This document shows positions 1 to 7,859 of a stretch of DNA of 9,985 bases, one piece after another. Source of the DNA: CAZFLY01 sp964519995 (GTDB taxonomy: Bacteria > Planctomycetota > Phycisphaerae > Sedimentisphaerales > Anaerobacaceae); contig CAZFLY010000081.1 of NCBI GenBank assembly GCA_964519995.1, positions 1-9,985 on the forward strand, in the 5' to 3' direction. The translations under genes were made by a program, and so were the position numbers. Each line of letters starts with the position of its first letter. Position 1 is the first letter of the stretch. The notes under the pieces are model-generated. The model did not search any database. It was not told where the DNA came from and saw nothing but the letters and a program-made list of their open reading frames with translations.

Positions 1-1150
1 TAACAAGCGAACAGCTTGGTCTTCCGAGGCCCAAGAGGGTATAGTAAGCGGGGATGCCGAATAGACTAAAGAAGGTGCCGACCAAGGACAAACGCAGGGC
101 CAGTGGTATGCGGTCGTTGTATTGCCCCCCTAACCAGATGCGTAATAGCCATTCGGCCGATATCAGCAAAATGACATATAAAGGAAACGCGCTGAGCATC
201 AGGTATTTCATGAGGCGTCGGTTTATGGATCTGATGCGTTCGACAGCGTGCAGAGTAACCGCGCCCGAGAGGCGGCTGACCTCGGGAATCATCGGGCGTA
301 GACTTGCTTGGAACAGACCTCTGATTTGTAGACCTACTTTATAAGCAATTTCATAAACCGGGATTGCAGAAACTCCTACGTATCGAGAGAGCATCACTTT
401 GTTAAAAGGATCAAACAAGATGGCTATAAGCGACCCTCCAAATACCGCGCCACCAAAACTCAATAGGTGTTTGCAGCGGTGAACACTCAAGTTGTCCAAT
501 CGGAGCAACCGTACAGGAGCTATACGCCACACAAAACCGACACTAGCTACATGAATGAGTATGTAGGAAAGCATATTTGCTATGAGCAAACTCTTGATAC
601 CTTGCCCACTATACAACAGAAAAAACGAAACACAAACAGCTGTGATTCGACCGATGGAGCGGACATAATTAGCCAAGTCCATACGGCCAAGACCAGACAA
701 GGTATCATTCAATATCTGGACAAGAAATACATAAATGGTTAAACCACCAACATAGGGCAATAACCACATTACGATCTTCGCATTGTCGCCTGTAAGTTTA
801 AATATGCTGATTATCTGAGTCTTCAACATCAGAATGAGAGCAAGTGCAATTAAGCCACTGACCATCAAAATGACTATTGCAGTGGTAACATATTGTTGAA
901 TTGCTTCAATATTTCCTCTGCCATATTCTTCTGAGACCAACTTCATGACAGCTTGACCCATACCCAGATTGCCAAGCTGAGCAAAACCCAAGACCGTAGC
1001 AAGAACCAGCCAAACACCATATTTTTCGTAACCGAGAAAGTGTAGATAAACAGGATAAGCAACAGCTAAAACAGCCCCATTAACTACCGTCACTACTATA
1101 CCAGAGAACATGTTAATACGGAGCTGGCTGGCGAATAGCTTTCTAATCAC
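1..1150 (-). CDS. Wzx-type polysaccharide flippase (MOP superfamily), 3' end outside the window
   Basis: Reading the minus strand from 1150 to the left edge gives 383 codons without a stop, so the C-terminus is missing. The protein is very hydrophobic, with repeated membrane segments. Its N-terminal part 'YLHFLGYEKYGVWLVLATV' followed by 'GNLGMGQAVMKLVSEEYG' is the typical opening of O-antigen/exopolysaccharide flippases of the Polysacc_synt/MATE-like fold. Such proteins move lipid-linked repeat units across the inner membrane. The start chosen is GTG at 1150, because GAGAG (plus 1160-1164) sits 9 bases upstream. An in-frame TTG at 1159 lies too close to that site, and a TGA lies just upstream. 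The first ATG, at codon 14, would cut into the basic N-terminus before the first membrane segment. The gene follows the Wzz and SLBB genes on the same strand, as expected in a Wzx/Wzy export locus. Family assignment is firm; substrate is unknown. Confidence 0.9.
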   Translation of the reverse strand, partial: MIRKLFASQLRINMFSGIVVTVVNGAVLAVAYPVYLHFLGYEKYGVWLVLATVLGFAQLGNLGMGQAVMKLVSEEYGRGNIEAIQQYVTTAIVILMVSGLIALALILMLKTQIISIFKLTGDNAKIVMWLLPYVGGLTIYVFLVQILNDTLSGLGRMDLANYVRSIGRITAVCVSFFLLYSGQGIKSLLIANMLSYILIHVASVGFVWRIAPVRLLRLDNLSVHRCKHLLSFGGAVFGGSLIAILFDPFNKVMLSRYVGVSAIPVYEIAYKVGLQIRGLFQASLRPMIPEVSRLSGAVTLHAVERIRSINRRLMKYLMLSAFPLYVILLISAEWLLRIWLGGQYNDRIPLALRLSLVGTFFSLFGIPAYYTLLGLGRPSCSLV

Positions 1151-1488
1151 AAAGGACAACTCTCAGCAATCGGTAGTCTGAACAGGAAAGATAAGGAAGC
1201 GATAAATGATCTGTTCTTGGTCTTTGGCTTTTACTTAACTTGCAGCCAGATTACTCTGTGACAGCCAGACTCCCCGACACAAGTTTTACTTGCCGTTTTG
1301 TGCCTACACGACCGACTGAGGGACTCTCAACCCATACAGACTCCGTCCCCGTCGGTTGCGCCGGTAACCGGAGAAAACACCTGCATCGGTTTGCTGACAA
1401 ATCCAACGAGTACTTTCCACAGAGTCCGCCTAGCCGATCTCATGAAGAACAAATAGACTGAAAAGCAACATCGCCGTTTTTGAGCAAT
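1151..1488 (-). other. 338-base gap between chain-length gene and flippase gene; hairpin-rich, no credible gene
   Basis: No reading frame here resembles a known protein or has a good start. The plus-strand frame at 1240-1461 begins at TTG with no ribosome binding site and low-complexity, arginine/serine-rich content. The stretch holds a long imperfect hairpin (1309-1358), a tri-loop hairpin CAAGT-TTT-ACTTG (1280-1292) and a direct repeat CAGCCAGA at 1243-1250 and 1262-1269 (19-base period). The end nearest the flippase gene carries its ribosome binding site (1160-1164). The gap is unusually long for a same-strand operon whose previous spacing is 28 bases. Confidence 0.6.
1309..1358. repeat. 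Imperfect palindrome / hairpin between chain-length and flippase genes
   Basis: ACCGAC (1311-1316) is exactly complementary to GTCGGT (1351-1356). The stem extends two pairs outward through one G-U pair and one C-G pair. After a small asymmetric internal loop a second stem forms from GGGAC (1320-1324) and GTCCC (1345-1349). The remaining loop is about 20 bases. There is no T-run after either arm, so it does not look like a simple intrinsic terminator. It could be a REP-like repeat, an RNA structure in the operon transcript, or a processing site; sequence alone cannot decide. Confidence 0.5.
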
Positions 1489-2526
1489 TCAGTCTTCCTG
1501 GGCGCACGATTTATGCTCTTGCACACGCTTCTTCCTCTGCGTCGCAACAATTTTTCTTTTGCTTTCAAGTTCACCGAAGTCGCCGTCACCGTTGCGCTTC
1601 CGCCTAAACATGAAAGATAGTCGCCCTCGTTCTGTGGCCTCAGGTTTCATCTTTGAAAAATATTCACGTGCAAACGCCAAAAACACGGCGAACATAAGCG
1701 AACCCACTCCGGCCATAGCCGTCTTCCTAATAGTACCGCGGGCCATTCGCTCCTCGGGCACAATCGCTTCATCAAGGACCTGAATCGTGGGCATACTCTT
1801 GGCTTCTTCTATCTTCGCAAGCTCATATTCGCGCGTGAGCAATTCAAACAACATCTCCTGAATTGTCGCTTCTCGGCTGAGGATGTTGTCAATCCTGCTC
1901 AATCTCTCCTCGATTTCCTTCAGTCTATTTCCAAGAAAGATTCTCTTGCTCGTCGCTTGGCCGCTGGAAAGCCTTTTGTTCCGTCGGTCCAACTCTTCAA
2001 CGTAAGCATTTGCCATGGCGGCTGCCCGATTGGGGTCTCTATCTCTTACTGTTATGTTAACAATGCCTTCATCAGAAACCTTGACGGTCGTATTATCTTG
2101 CAGCTCTCCTCTGACACCTGTTTTGCTTCTCGCGCCTTCGTATACGTTCATCAGATCAAATTTGTCGATAATAGCATCAAGAACAGCCCTGCTTTTTAGA
2201 ATACCCACATACATATCAGCGATACCAGTGACATCCATCAATCTACGCAGTACGGCGCTTTGGCCGGTTCCCAAGAAACCCGCTGCCAAGCCAGGCTCTC
2301 TCTGCAGCATTTCCATTGGGGGAACGATTGAGGTCGTAGCTGAATAGATTTCAGGCGATAAGAAACACATAGTCCCCGTGACCACGACAGCAACGATGCA
2401 AATCAGCAGTATCATTCTGCGATATTTCAGAGCAATCTGAATGTGATCAAAGATATTGAGTTCTTCTGTTTCGGGCACTTCCTGAAGAACGAGTGCCTTG
2501 CTCGACTCTTTATCTTGACAACCCAT
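1489..2526 (-). CDS. Wzz-type chain-length determinant (polysaccharide co-polymerase) with short coiled coil
   Basis: This is an inner-membrane protein thought to set polymer length in Wzx/Wzy-type synthesis. It has 345 residues from the ATG at 2526. That start has AAGGA 9 bases upstream; a TTG two codons earlier has only 3 bases of spacing. After a 36-residue cytoplasmic head comes membrane segment 1 (about residues 37-57, 'MILLICIVAVVVTGTMCFL'). Next are a Wzz-type alpha/beta periplasmic part, a helical stretch (about 185-245) ending in 'LLTREYELAKIEEAKSMP', and the family's 'VLDEAIVPEER' proline motif just before membrane segment 2 (about 269-287). A basic cytoplasmic tail of about 55 residues follows, with no Walker motifs and therefore no fused tyrosine kinase. 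The helical stretch is shorter than in most long planctomycete and proteobacterial relatives. The gene lies 28 bases downstream of the SLBB export gene, so the two are almost certainly co-transcribed. Confidence 0.93.
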   Translation of the reverse strand: MGCQDKESSKALVLQEVPETEELNIFDHIQIALKYRRMILLICIVAVVVTGTMCFLSPEIYSATTSIVPPMEMLQREPGLAAGFLGTGQSAVLRRLMDVTGIADMYVGILKSRAVLDAIIDKFDLMNVYEGARSKTGVRGELQDNTTVKVSDEGIVNITVRDRDPNRAAAMANAYVEELDRRNKRLSSGQATSKRIFLGNRLKEIEERLSRIDNILSREATIQEMLFELLTREYELAKIEEAKSMPTIQVLDEAIVPEERMARGTIRKTAMAGVGSLMFAVFLAFAREYFSKMKPEATERGRLSFMFRRKRNGDGDFGELESKRKIVATQRKKRVQEHKSCAQED

Positions 2527-2554
2527 AAACAACTATCCTTACAGAACACCTACA

Positions 2555-5161
2555 TTAAAGTGCAAGCACCACCCCTGCTGCTAGTGCTATCTGGAATAAC
2601 ACCTGTGTTATGTCCTTTGTTGTCTTGAGCCAGAAAAACCTATCCACTTTCCTTGGCACAATAATCGCATCACCGGGGTCCAATTCGACATTCATAAACC
2701 CACCGAAAAACCATCGATGAGAATCCGAATCCCAGGACACAATACCCGGCCTGTTCTGTGCAACACTTATCACAGAGCCATCGGCTCGAATGACACTTAC
2801 TTGTTTCTTGTCAGCTTCCTTAGTCAGCCCTCCCACCTTGCGCAAGTAGTATCGCACGCTGGCATTCTTCTCATAAAGCAAAGATGTAGGATTGAAGACC
2901 TCTCCAAGAACATGCACAACTCCCGGGGTTTCAGGAATAACAAGCTCATCTCCTGCCTCCAGCTCCAAATCATACTTCGACCCTTTGAACCCCTCCAGTG
3001 GAGCAAGTTTGACAACAACCCTTCCATCTATCCCGGCAGCTTTGAGCTTGCCAAGAAGTTCTCGTTTGGCTTCAAGAACTTTTTGCTGCCTATCTCCCGT
3101 CTCACTATCCACAGCGCCGCTCAAGGCCTCTTCTGTACTAACCAAGATGGATTCCTCCACCTGCCGGATTAATTGATCCATTCTTCTTTGCTGGATTATC
3201 TTTGCGCTTTCTCGGGCAAAAACTGCGCCTCTCAAATACGCCCGTTCGGTAAAACCACCAGCTCTTTCGATAAGCGAACCCAGAGTTTCACCTCGTCGTA
3301 CCGGATACGTGCCGGGAAACATGACTTCCCCAGAGATAGTAGCCACGCGGTCAAACTCAAGCTCCGGAATAGGCCTGACAGTTAAATGGTCGTAATCCCA
3401 CAACGCAATATTATGTTTGGGATCACCGGCCAGGGCTTTTTGAAGACTGATGTCAATTTTCTCCGTCCACATCCCACTTTGGCTAATATGTCTGCGAGTG
3501 AGCTCTGCAGTCTGTAAGTACGCGTTTTTTTCAAGCCCATGGGCGACACTAACCAGGTCTCTCACCTTCATACCGGGTACAAGGCGGTATTCATCCGGGT
3601 CATCAACCAGGCCGGAAATGGAAACGCTTCTGGTGATCTTTTCATCCCACCGAAAAATACGGATCGTGTCAAACCGAACCAACTCAATGTTTTCAGATTC
3701 GTCTCCTGTAAGTAGCCTTCCCACATTAAAGGGAACAACTATCGGATGCAAATCCGGCTCAACAAGCCTTTCTATTTCGCCATACTCCAGATTCGGCTGT
3801 GGAAGTAGCTCCTCGTATGAAGTAAGGATATCTCCAAGCCGCATTCCGGGTTTCAATTCATATTTGCCAGGTCTGACCACATGCCCCTCAAGATATACAA
3901 CATTCTGCTCAAACGGCGATACGGGGAAAACCTTGACAAGGTCACCATCTTTGATGGCAGTATCTGCCGCTCGTCCGATCTTACTTACCTCCACACTGCC
4001 AGAGATGTCAAAGTCAACTACAACGCGTTTTTGATGATTATCTATTCTTTCGACTTGTAAACGCTGCAACCATCCAGCGTGAGTCACCCCGCCGGCTAAG
4101 CCCAAGACTTCAGCTAATGTCATCGACCGAGACATTTCATAAATAGCCGGTCGTTTGACATTGCCTGCCACTCCGACCACCGGACCAATCAAGGGAATGA
4201 AAATAGTATCCCCATCTTGTAGACGAGCATCTTCGCTTTTGTCGCCGCCTAAAAGAAAATCGTAAAGGTCGATCACAACAGGTTCCTGCTGATTTCTCAG
4301 TAGTCGAATACTTCTCAGTGTTCCGTTCTTTGATGGCCCTCCGGCAGAGAAAAGAGCATTTATCACAGTCGAAAGCGAACTGAGCGTGTAACTACCAGGT
4401 GTCTTGGCTTCTCCAATAACATAGACCCTGATTGTTCGCAGCCTGTTCATTGTAATAGCCATTTTATAGTCGGTATACTTGCGCGAAAACTCACGTTCAA
4501 GATAGTCTTGCAGCTTGGCAAAAGTCATGCCCCAGACTTTTAAGACGCCAACCTCCGGCAGGATAATTTCACCAGCGCTATTTACTGTAGCCGGGTATTG
4601 TGCATTGATCCTGCCCCATAATGTTACTGTGAAGCTGTCATCAGGACCTATGACATAATCCGGTCCGACAGGTACACTCGTAACCGGTGCAAATGTCGAC
4701 ACGGGTCTTCTAAAGACATCATACCCAAACTGAGTCAATCTCTTCGATATAACCTGCGGCACCTCACCGGACAACAGTAGTTCAATAGACGATGGTTTCT
4801 CTTCCAGAAGCTTTTGTTCCGGCTTAACCTGCTCCTCTACAACCAGGTCGTTTATATCGTTAGGTTGCTCGGTAATCTGAGTACGAAAAATATCCGGCAG
4901 CTGCTCTCCAATTAAGAGATTCGGATCTATCTTGCCGATCCCAGGTTGACGTATGTCAAAAAGAGAATTCTCCTTTGCCGGTAGACTGCAAATTGCCAAC
5001 AGCAAGACAGCCAAGAACCCCAATGTTATTCTGGTCAAACAACTCTTGGTGAGTAAGTCCGCCGCTCCCGAACGGGAAGACCCTTTGGGATATGATAAAA
5101 ACGGTTTGATGGCCTGCGGGCTTTCCAACCTCCTTTCACCCAGCGACTCGGTCGGTCCCAT
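2555..5161 (-). CDS. Polysaccharide export protein with multiple SLBB domains (Wza-like)
   Basis: The 868-residue protein probably forms the periplasmic/outer-membrane conduit for the exported polymer. A hydrophobic segment at about 45-62 follows an unusually long 44-residue N-terminal extension. It looks like a late signal/anchor without a lipobox, since the cysteine in 'LLAICS' is preceded by Ile. The Poly_export domain begins at 'YVIGPDDSFTVTLWG' (about 169-240). SLBB-type units follow at about 243-320, 326-411, 420-503, 511-595, 605-645 and 747-835. Each shows a 'V.GEV..PG.Y....g.tl..ll..AGG' pattern, for example 'ISGEVMFPGTYPVRRGETL'. A charged helical insert (about 650-710) interrupts the fifth unit. 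The C-terminus ends in a hydrophobic 'QVLFQIALAAGVVLAL', common in long SLBB proteins. The start is supported by AAAGGAG 6 bases upstream of the ATG. It is the first gene of the minus-strand operon. Family assignment is very secure. Confidence 0.96.
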   Translation of the reverse strand: MGPTESLGERRLESPQAIKPFLSYPKGSSRSGAADLLTKSCLTRITLGFLAVLLLAICSLPAKENSLFDIRQPGIGKIDPNLLIGEQLPDIFRTQITEQPNDINDLVVEEQVKPEQKLLEEKPSSIELLLSGEVPQVISKRLTQFGYDVFRRPVSTFAPVTSVPVGPDYVIGPDDSFTVTLWGRINAQYPATVNSAGEIILPEVGVLKVWGMTFAKLQDYLEREFSRKYTDYKMAITMNRLRTIRVYVIGEAKTPGSYTLSSLSTVINALFSAGGPSKNGTLRSIRLLRNQQEPVVIDLYDFLLGGDKSEDARLQDGDTIFIPLIGPVVGVAGNVKRPAIYEMSRSMTLAEVLGLAGGVTHAGWLQRLQVERIDNHQKRVVVDFDISGSVEVSKIGRAADTAIKDGDLVKVFPVSPFEQNVVYLEGHVVRPGKYELKPGMRLGDILTSYEELLPQPNLEYGEIERLVEPDLHPIVVPFNVGRLLTGDESENIELVRFDTIRIFRWDEKITRSVSISGLVDDPDEYRLVPGMKVRDLVSVAHGLEKNAYLQTAELTRRHISQSGMWTEKIDISLQKALAGDPKHNIALWDYDHLTVRPIPELEFDRVATISGEVMFPGTYPVRRGETLGSLIERAGGFTERAYLRGAVFARESAKIIQQRRMDQLIRQVEESILVSTEEALSGAVDSETGDRQQKVLEAKRELLGKLKAAGIDGRVVVKLAPLEGFKGSKYDLELEAGDELVIPETPGVVHVLGEVFNPTSLLYEKNASVRYYLRKVGGLTKEADKKQVSVIRADGSVISVAQNRPGIVSWDSDSHRWFFGGFMNVELDPGDAIIVPRKVDRFFWLKTTKDITQVLFQIALAAGVVLAL

Positions 5162-5460
5162 CTTACACTCCTTTGTAACTTAGGCAAAGTTGCACTGCGG
5201 AGTTTTAGACCTATAAAAATGAAGAAAACGGCTCGTTGCGTACAACTGCACACAAAGGCCCATATTCAAATCAAATTGCTATCCGCACTCACCACCCTAC
5301 AAAAAATAAATATTACAATATCAAGTTCGAGTGTCAATATATTTTTGCTTTTTCGCCGGGTGAACGGAAGCGGAAATTAAACTTGACCAAATATGAGAAT
5401 TCCTTTACCTTTCGCTAATTATTTCGCTAGCCATTCCAAGATGGATGAAGGCTCGGCCCT
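5162..5460. other. Divergent intergenic region between SLBB export operon and SLH-Wzi gene
   Basis: This 299-base region has no credible gene and must contain promoters for both directions. It holds the strong minus-strand candidate (5310-5337, separate entry), the AAAGGAG site for the SLBB gene and an AT-rich block (about 5301-5350). Plus-strand candidates are weaker. One is TTGCAC(5190)-16-TATAAA(5212-5217). The other is TTGACC (5383-5388) with only a poor TACCTT 17 bases on. The Wzi gene has an AAGG 9 bases before its ATG. In the minus-strand leader GTTG-TACG-CAAC forms a short tetraloop hairpin. Confidence 0.6.
5310..5337 (-). promoter_or_regulatory. Candidate sigma-70-type promoter for the SLBB/Wzz/Wzx operon
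   Basis: On the minus strand a perfect -35 box TTGACA (plus 5332-5337) is followed after 16 bases by TAATAT (plus 5310-5315), in an AT-rich setting. Transcription would start near 5303, giving a leader of about 140 bases before the ATG at 5161. The -35 match is exact and the -10 matches four of six positions, so the site is plausible but unproven. Confidence 0.55.
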
Positions 5461-6957
5461 ATGCGAAGAACTTTGTCCCATACAATGCTTTTAATCTTAG
5501 CTGTCTTATGCTCTGGTTTTGTATCAACGAATGTTCCCCTTGACCATTGGAGTTACGATGCGATAGACAAACTCGTAGGTTATCGGCTGATCGAGGGCAG
5601 CATGATGACAACCAAACCGATCTCGCGACTTGAAATGGCAAGGCTTATTGCAGAGGCTGCCAACAAGCTTGAGCAACTCGATGAGAAAAATGAAATAATC
5701 CTTGCCATCTTCGACAGGCTCAAAGAAGAATTCAAAGCAGAGTTAGTCACCATAGGCCTATTAGACGAGCAGCATATCGGGACCTTTATAAAGCCGATTG
5801 AGGATCCCTACGTACGATACGTATTTGCAGACAAACAACCTCTTCTTGAAAACCAGCAGGGTGATGTATTCAACAGGCATTCGAATTACAGAGTAGGCTT
5901 TGCTTCGAGAGGAAGGATATTTGACACCGTCGCTTTTTACCTTCATCCGGAATACGTCGATGCATCTTCATCATCGGATGGGGATATAGAATTGATTGAA
6001 GGTTATGGCAAGCTCGCACTTGACAACATCGAGGTGGAAGTAGGAAAGGATTCGCTCTGGTGGGGTCCAGGATATCAAGGATCGATTCTTATGAGCAATA
6101 ATGCCGAAGCCTTCAAACTGATTAAAATCTCCAACCCTCGTCCAATACTGCTACCCTGGATATTGGGACGTTTGGGTCCATTCAAAAGTGTATGGTTTCT
6201 TACTGAACTGGGGAAAAATAGAGTCATTCCACATGCAAAACTTACCGGAGTAAGACTCAACTTCAAACCTACTCCTCTTTTAGAAATGGGCCTGTCAAGG
6301 GTCATTATGTTTGATGGATCAGGAAGACCACGTGTCGGTTTCATAGACTACATCGAGATGTTCTCACTCGGCCGAGAAAAGCCTCAGAACAATCAGATAG
6401 CCGGTTTTGATGTCTCACTTCTATTGCCGATTGGCGATACAATACCAGTAAGGTCTGTTAAAGTCTATGCAGATTTAGCCGGGGAGGACGAGGCGGGCGG
6501 CCTGCCCATGAAGTGGGGAAAGCTAATTGGAATGCAGCTTTACGATATCCTGCGCACAGGCAGAACCGACTTGCGCGTTGAATATGCGAGCACCCACGTC
6601 CCAGGCAGCCCGAATGTTTTCTATACCCACTTTCTTTACCAATCCGGATACACGTACAAAGGCAACATGATCGGCCACCACATGGGTACCGATGCCAGCG
6701 ATTTATACTTCAGACTGACTCACTATCTAACAGAGGACCTGATCGTGGGTTTTGAGTTCGATCGAGAATACCGAAACCTTTCATCATCGCCGCGCCAGAC
6801 TACCAACCAGTTTGGCGTCGACTTGACAATTTTCACTAAAAAGAACTGGCGACTTAGGACAGGCTACCGATATGAAAACATAGAAAACAACCGTTTCATT
6901 CTTGGTCAATCTCGAGAAAATCATATCTTTAACCTGAACATTGCTTATAATTTCTAA
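5461..6957 (+). CDS. Secreted SLH domain-Wzi capsule assembly protein
   Basis: The 498-residue protein begins with a signal peptide (about 1-22: 'MRRTLSHTM' then 'LLILAVLCSGFVS'). An SLH-type domain follows at about 24-66: 'VPLDHWSYDAIDKLVGYRLI', then 'KPISRLEMARLIAEA'. A short helical linker (about 67-105) leads to a capsule-assembly Wzi domain from about 110 to the end. The hallmark 'VGKDSLWWGPGYQGSILMSNNA' region is at about 194-215. The C-terminus 'NLNIAYNF' ends in an aromatic residue, as outer-membrane barrels do. In enterobacteria Wzi is a barrel lectin that holds capsule on the cell surface. The SLH domain probably adds contact with the cell wall or periplasmic polymer. It is transcribed away from the SLBB export operon, whose product it likely anchors. 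AAGG lies 9 bases before the ATG, and the signal peptide confirms the start. Confidence 0.94.
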   Translation: MRRTLSHTMLLILAVLCSGFVSTNVPLDHWSYDAIDKLVGYRLIEGSMMTTKPISRLEMARLIAEAANKLEQLDEKNEIILAIFDRLKEEFKAELVTIGLLDEQHIGTFIKPIEDPYVRYVFADKQPLLENQQGDVFNRHSNYRVGFASRGRIFDTVAFYLHPEYVDASSSSDGDIELIEGYGKLALDNIEVEVGKDSLWWGPGYQGSILMSNNAEAFKLIKISNPRPILLPWILGRLGPFKSVWFLTELGKNRVIPHAKLTGVRLNFKPTPLLEMGLSRVIMFDGSGRPRVGFIDYIEMFSLGREKPQNNQIAGFDVSLLLPIGDTIPVRSVKVYADLAGEDEAGGLPMKWGKLIGMQLYDILRTGRTDLRVEYASTHVPGSPNVFYTHFLYQSGYTYKGNMIGHHMGTDASDLYFRLTHYLTEDLIVGFEFDREYRNLSSSPRQTTNQFGVDLTIFTKKNWRLRTGYRYENIENNRFILGQSRENHIFNLNIAYNF

Positions 6958-6970
6958 TTTAGACGGAGTA

Positions 6971-6992
6971 CAAGATACATTAAAATGTCTTG
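6971..6992. terminator. Weak hairpin between convergent genes, possible terminator
   Basis: CAAG-(AT)-ACAT-TAAA-ATGT-CTTG can fold as an 8-pair AT-rich hairpin with a two-base bulge. It lies 13 bases after the Wzi gene stop and 15 bases after the hydrolase stop on the other strand. Neither side has a clear T-run, so intrinsic termination is doubtful. The position between convergent genes is the main support. Confidence 0.25.
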
Positions 6993-7007
6993 ATAAACAT
7001 CGGTTTT

Positions 7008-7859
7008 CTAAAGGCCAGTCTTATCCTTCGAGCGGATATCATCAATTGTCCCGAGGCCGTTAGTGAGAGTTCCATTGATAACCGCATCTCTGAAATTAGC
7101 CATAGGGTCATAGAATTTCCGGCTCAAATCCACTGTGTTGACCATTATGCCCCCGCGGTTGGATTTCAACTGCTGAACGATTTTACCATCCGGCTGGATA
7201 AAGCACGATGGATAAGGGGCGTAGTATCCGCTCGAATTGGACATACTCACCCAAAAATAATTTTCCGCAGCGCGACACTGCATTGTCTGCCGCATGATGT
7301 GGGTATGAATGCTCGGACCTTTCTGGCGAGCATTGTAGAAAGATTGAAGAATGCAGTTCACGCCCTGCTTATACAATGCCCGATAAAGCTCCGGAAAGCG
7401 CAGATCGAAGCAAATAAGCAGTGAGCATTTAACACCGTTTATTGTAAAGTTTACAAACCTGCTGCCAGGCGTTAGCCTTCGCAGATCACCGGGCGTACAG
7501 AATCTTTTGTCGTAGCGGTCAACGATTTTACCTTTGGGGCTTATCAAATACAGACTGTTGTGGGGCTTGTTCGGCTTGGTTAAACGGTGTGTACTTCCAA
7601 GTACTACCCAAAGGGCGAGTTTACCAGCAAGTTCCATAATCTCCAACGTTTTGTCTTTAAGCAGCTCCCAATTGTAGTCATTAAAGTTTGGAAAATCTGT
7701 GCCAACATAACCGCTCAATGCGCATTCGGAGAAATGAACGATGTCGGCACCGGCTTTACGTGCCTTTCGCATGAACTCACAGATTTGCCGCCTATTTCGA
7801 CCAATATCTCTTCCCACCGCAAACTGACAGGTAGCAATCTTAAGTACACCGGCACCCAT
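7008..7859 (-). CDS. Nitrilase-superfamily carbon-nitrogen hydrolase (amidase)
   Basis: The 283-residue cytoplasmic enzyme should cleave a non-peptide C-N bond in an amide or carbamoyl compound. The catalytic triad is complete: Glu45 in 'VHFSECALSGY', Lys118 in 'YDKRFCTPGDL' and Cys150 in 'LLICFDLRFPELYRAL'. The 'CFDLRFPEL' block resembles omega-amidase/NIT-type and general predicted amidohydrolases rather than true nitrilases. The substrate cannot be read from sequence. Length matches the family. The start chosen is the ATG at 7859, with GGAGG 4 bases upstream; the preceding in-frame GTG would have only 1 base of spacing. The gene is alone on its strand here and convergent with the Wzi gene, so no operon partner helps define its role. 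Confidence 0.92.
   Translation of the reverse strand: MGAGVLKIATCQFAVGRDIGRNRRQICEFMRKARKAGADIVHFSECALSGYVGTDFPNFNDYNWELLKDKTLEIMELAGKLALWVVLGSTHRLTKPNKPHNSLYLISPKGKIVDRYDKRFCTPGDLRRLTPGSRFVNFTINGVKCSLLICFDLRFPELYRALYKQGVNCILQSFYNARQKGPSIHTHIMRQTMQCRAAENYFWVSMSNSSGYYAPYPSCFIQPDGKIVQQLKSNRGGIMVNTVDLSRKFYDPMANFRDAVINGTLTNGLGTIDDIRSKDKTGL

Noticed and set aside
54..742. Plus-strand frames at 54-344 and 467-742
   Set aside because: Both lie antisense to the continuous, clearly membrane-protein-coding flippase frame.
1300..1420. Possible cyclic di-GMP (GEMM-I) riboswitch suggested by GGTTACCGG on the minus strand
   Set aside because: The other conserved blocks (GGxCGCAAAGCC and the tetraloop-receptor pattern) are missing.
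1240..1461. Plus-strand frame of 73 codons in the gap between the chain-length and flippase genes
   Set aside because: It starts at TTG with no ribosome binding site, has no recognisable protein features, and covers the hairpin region.
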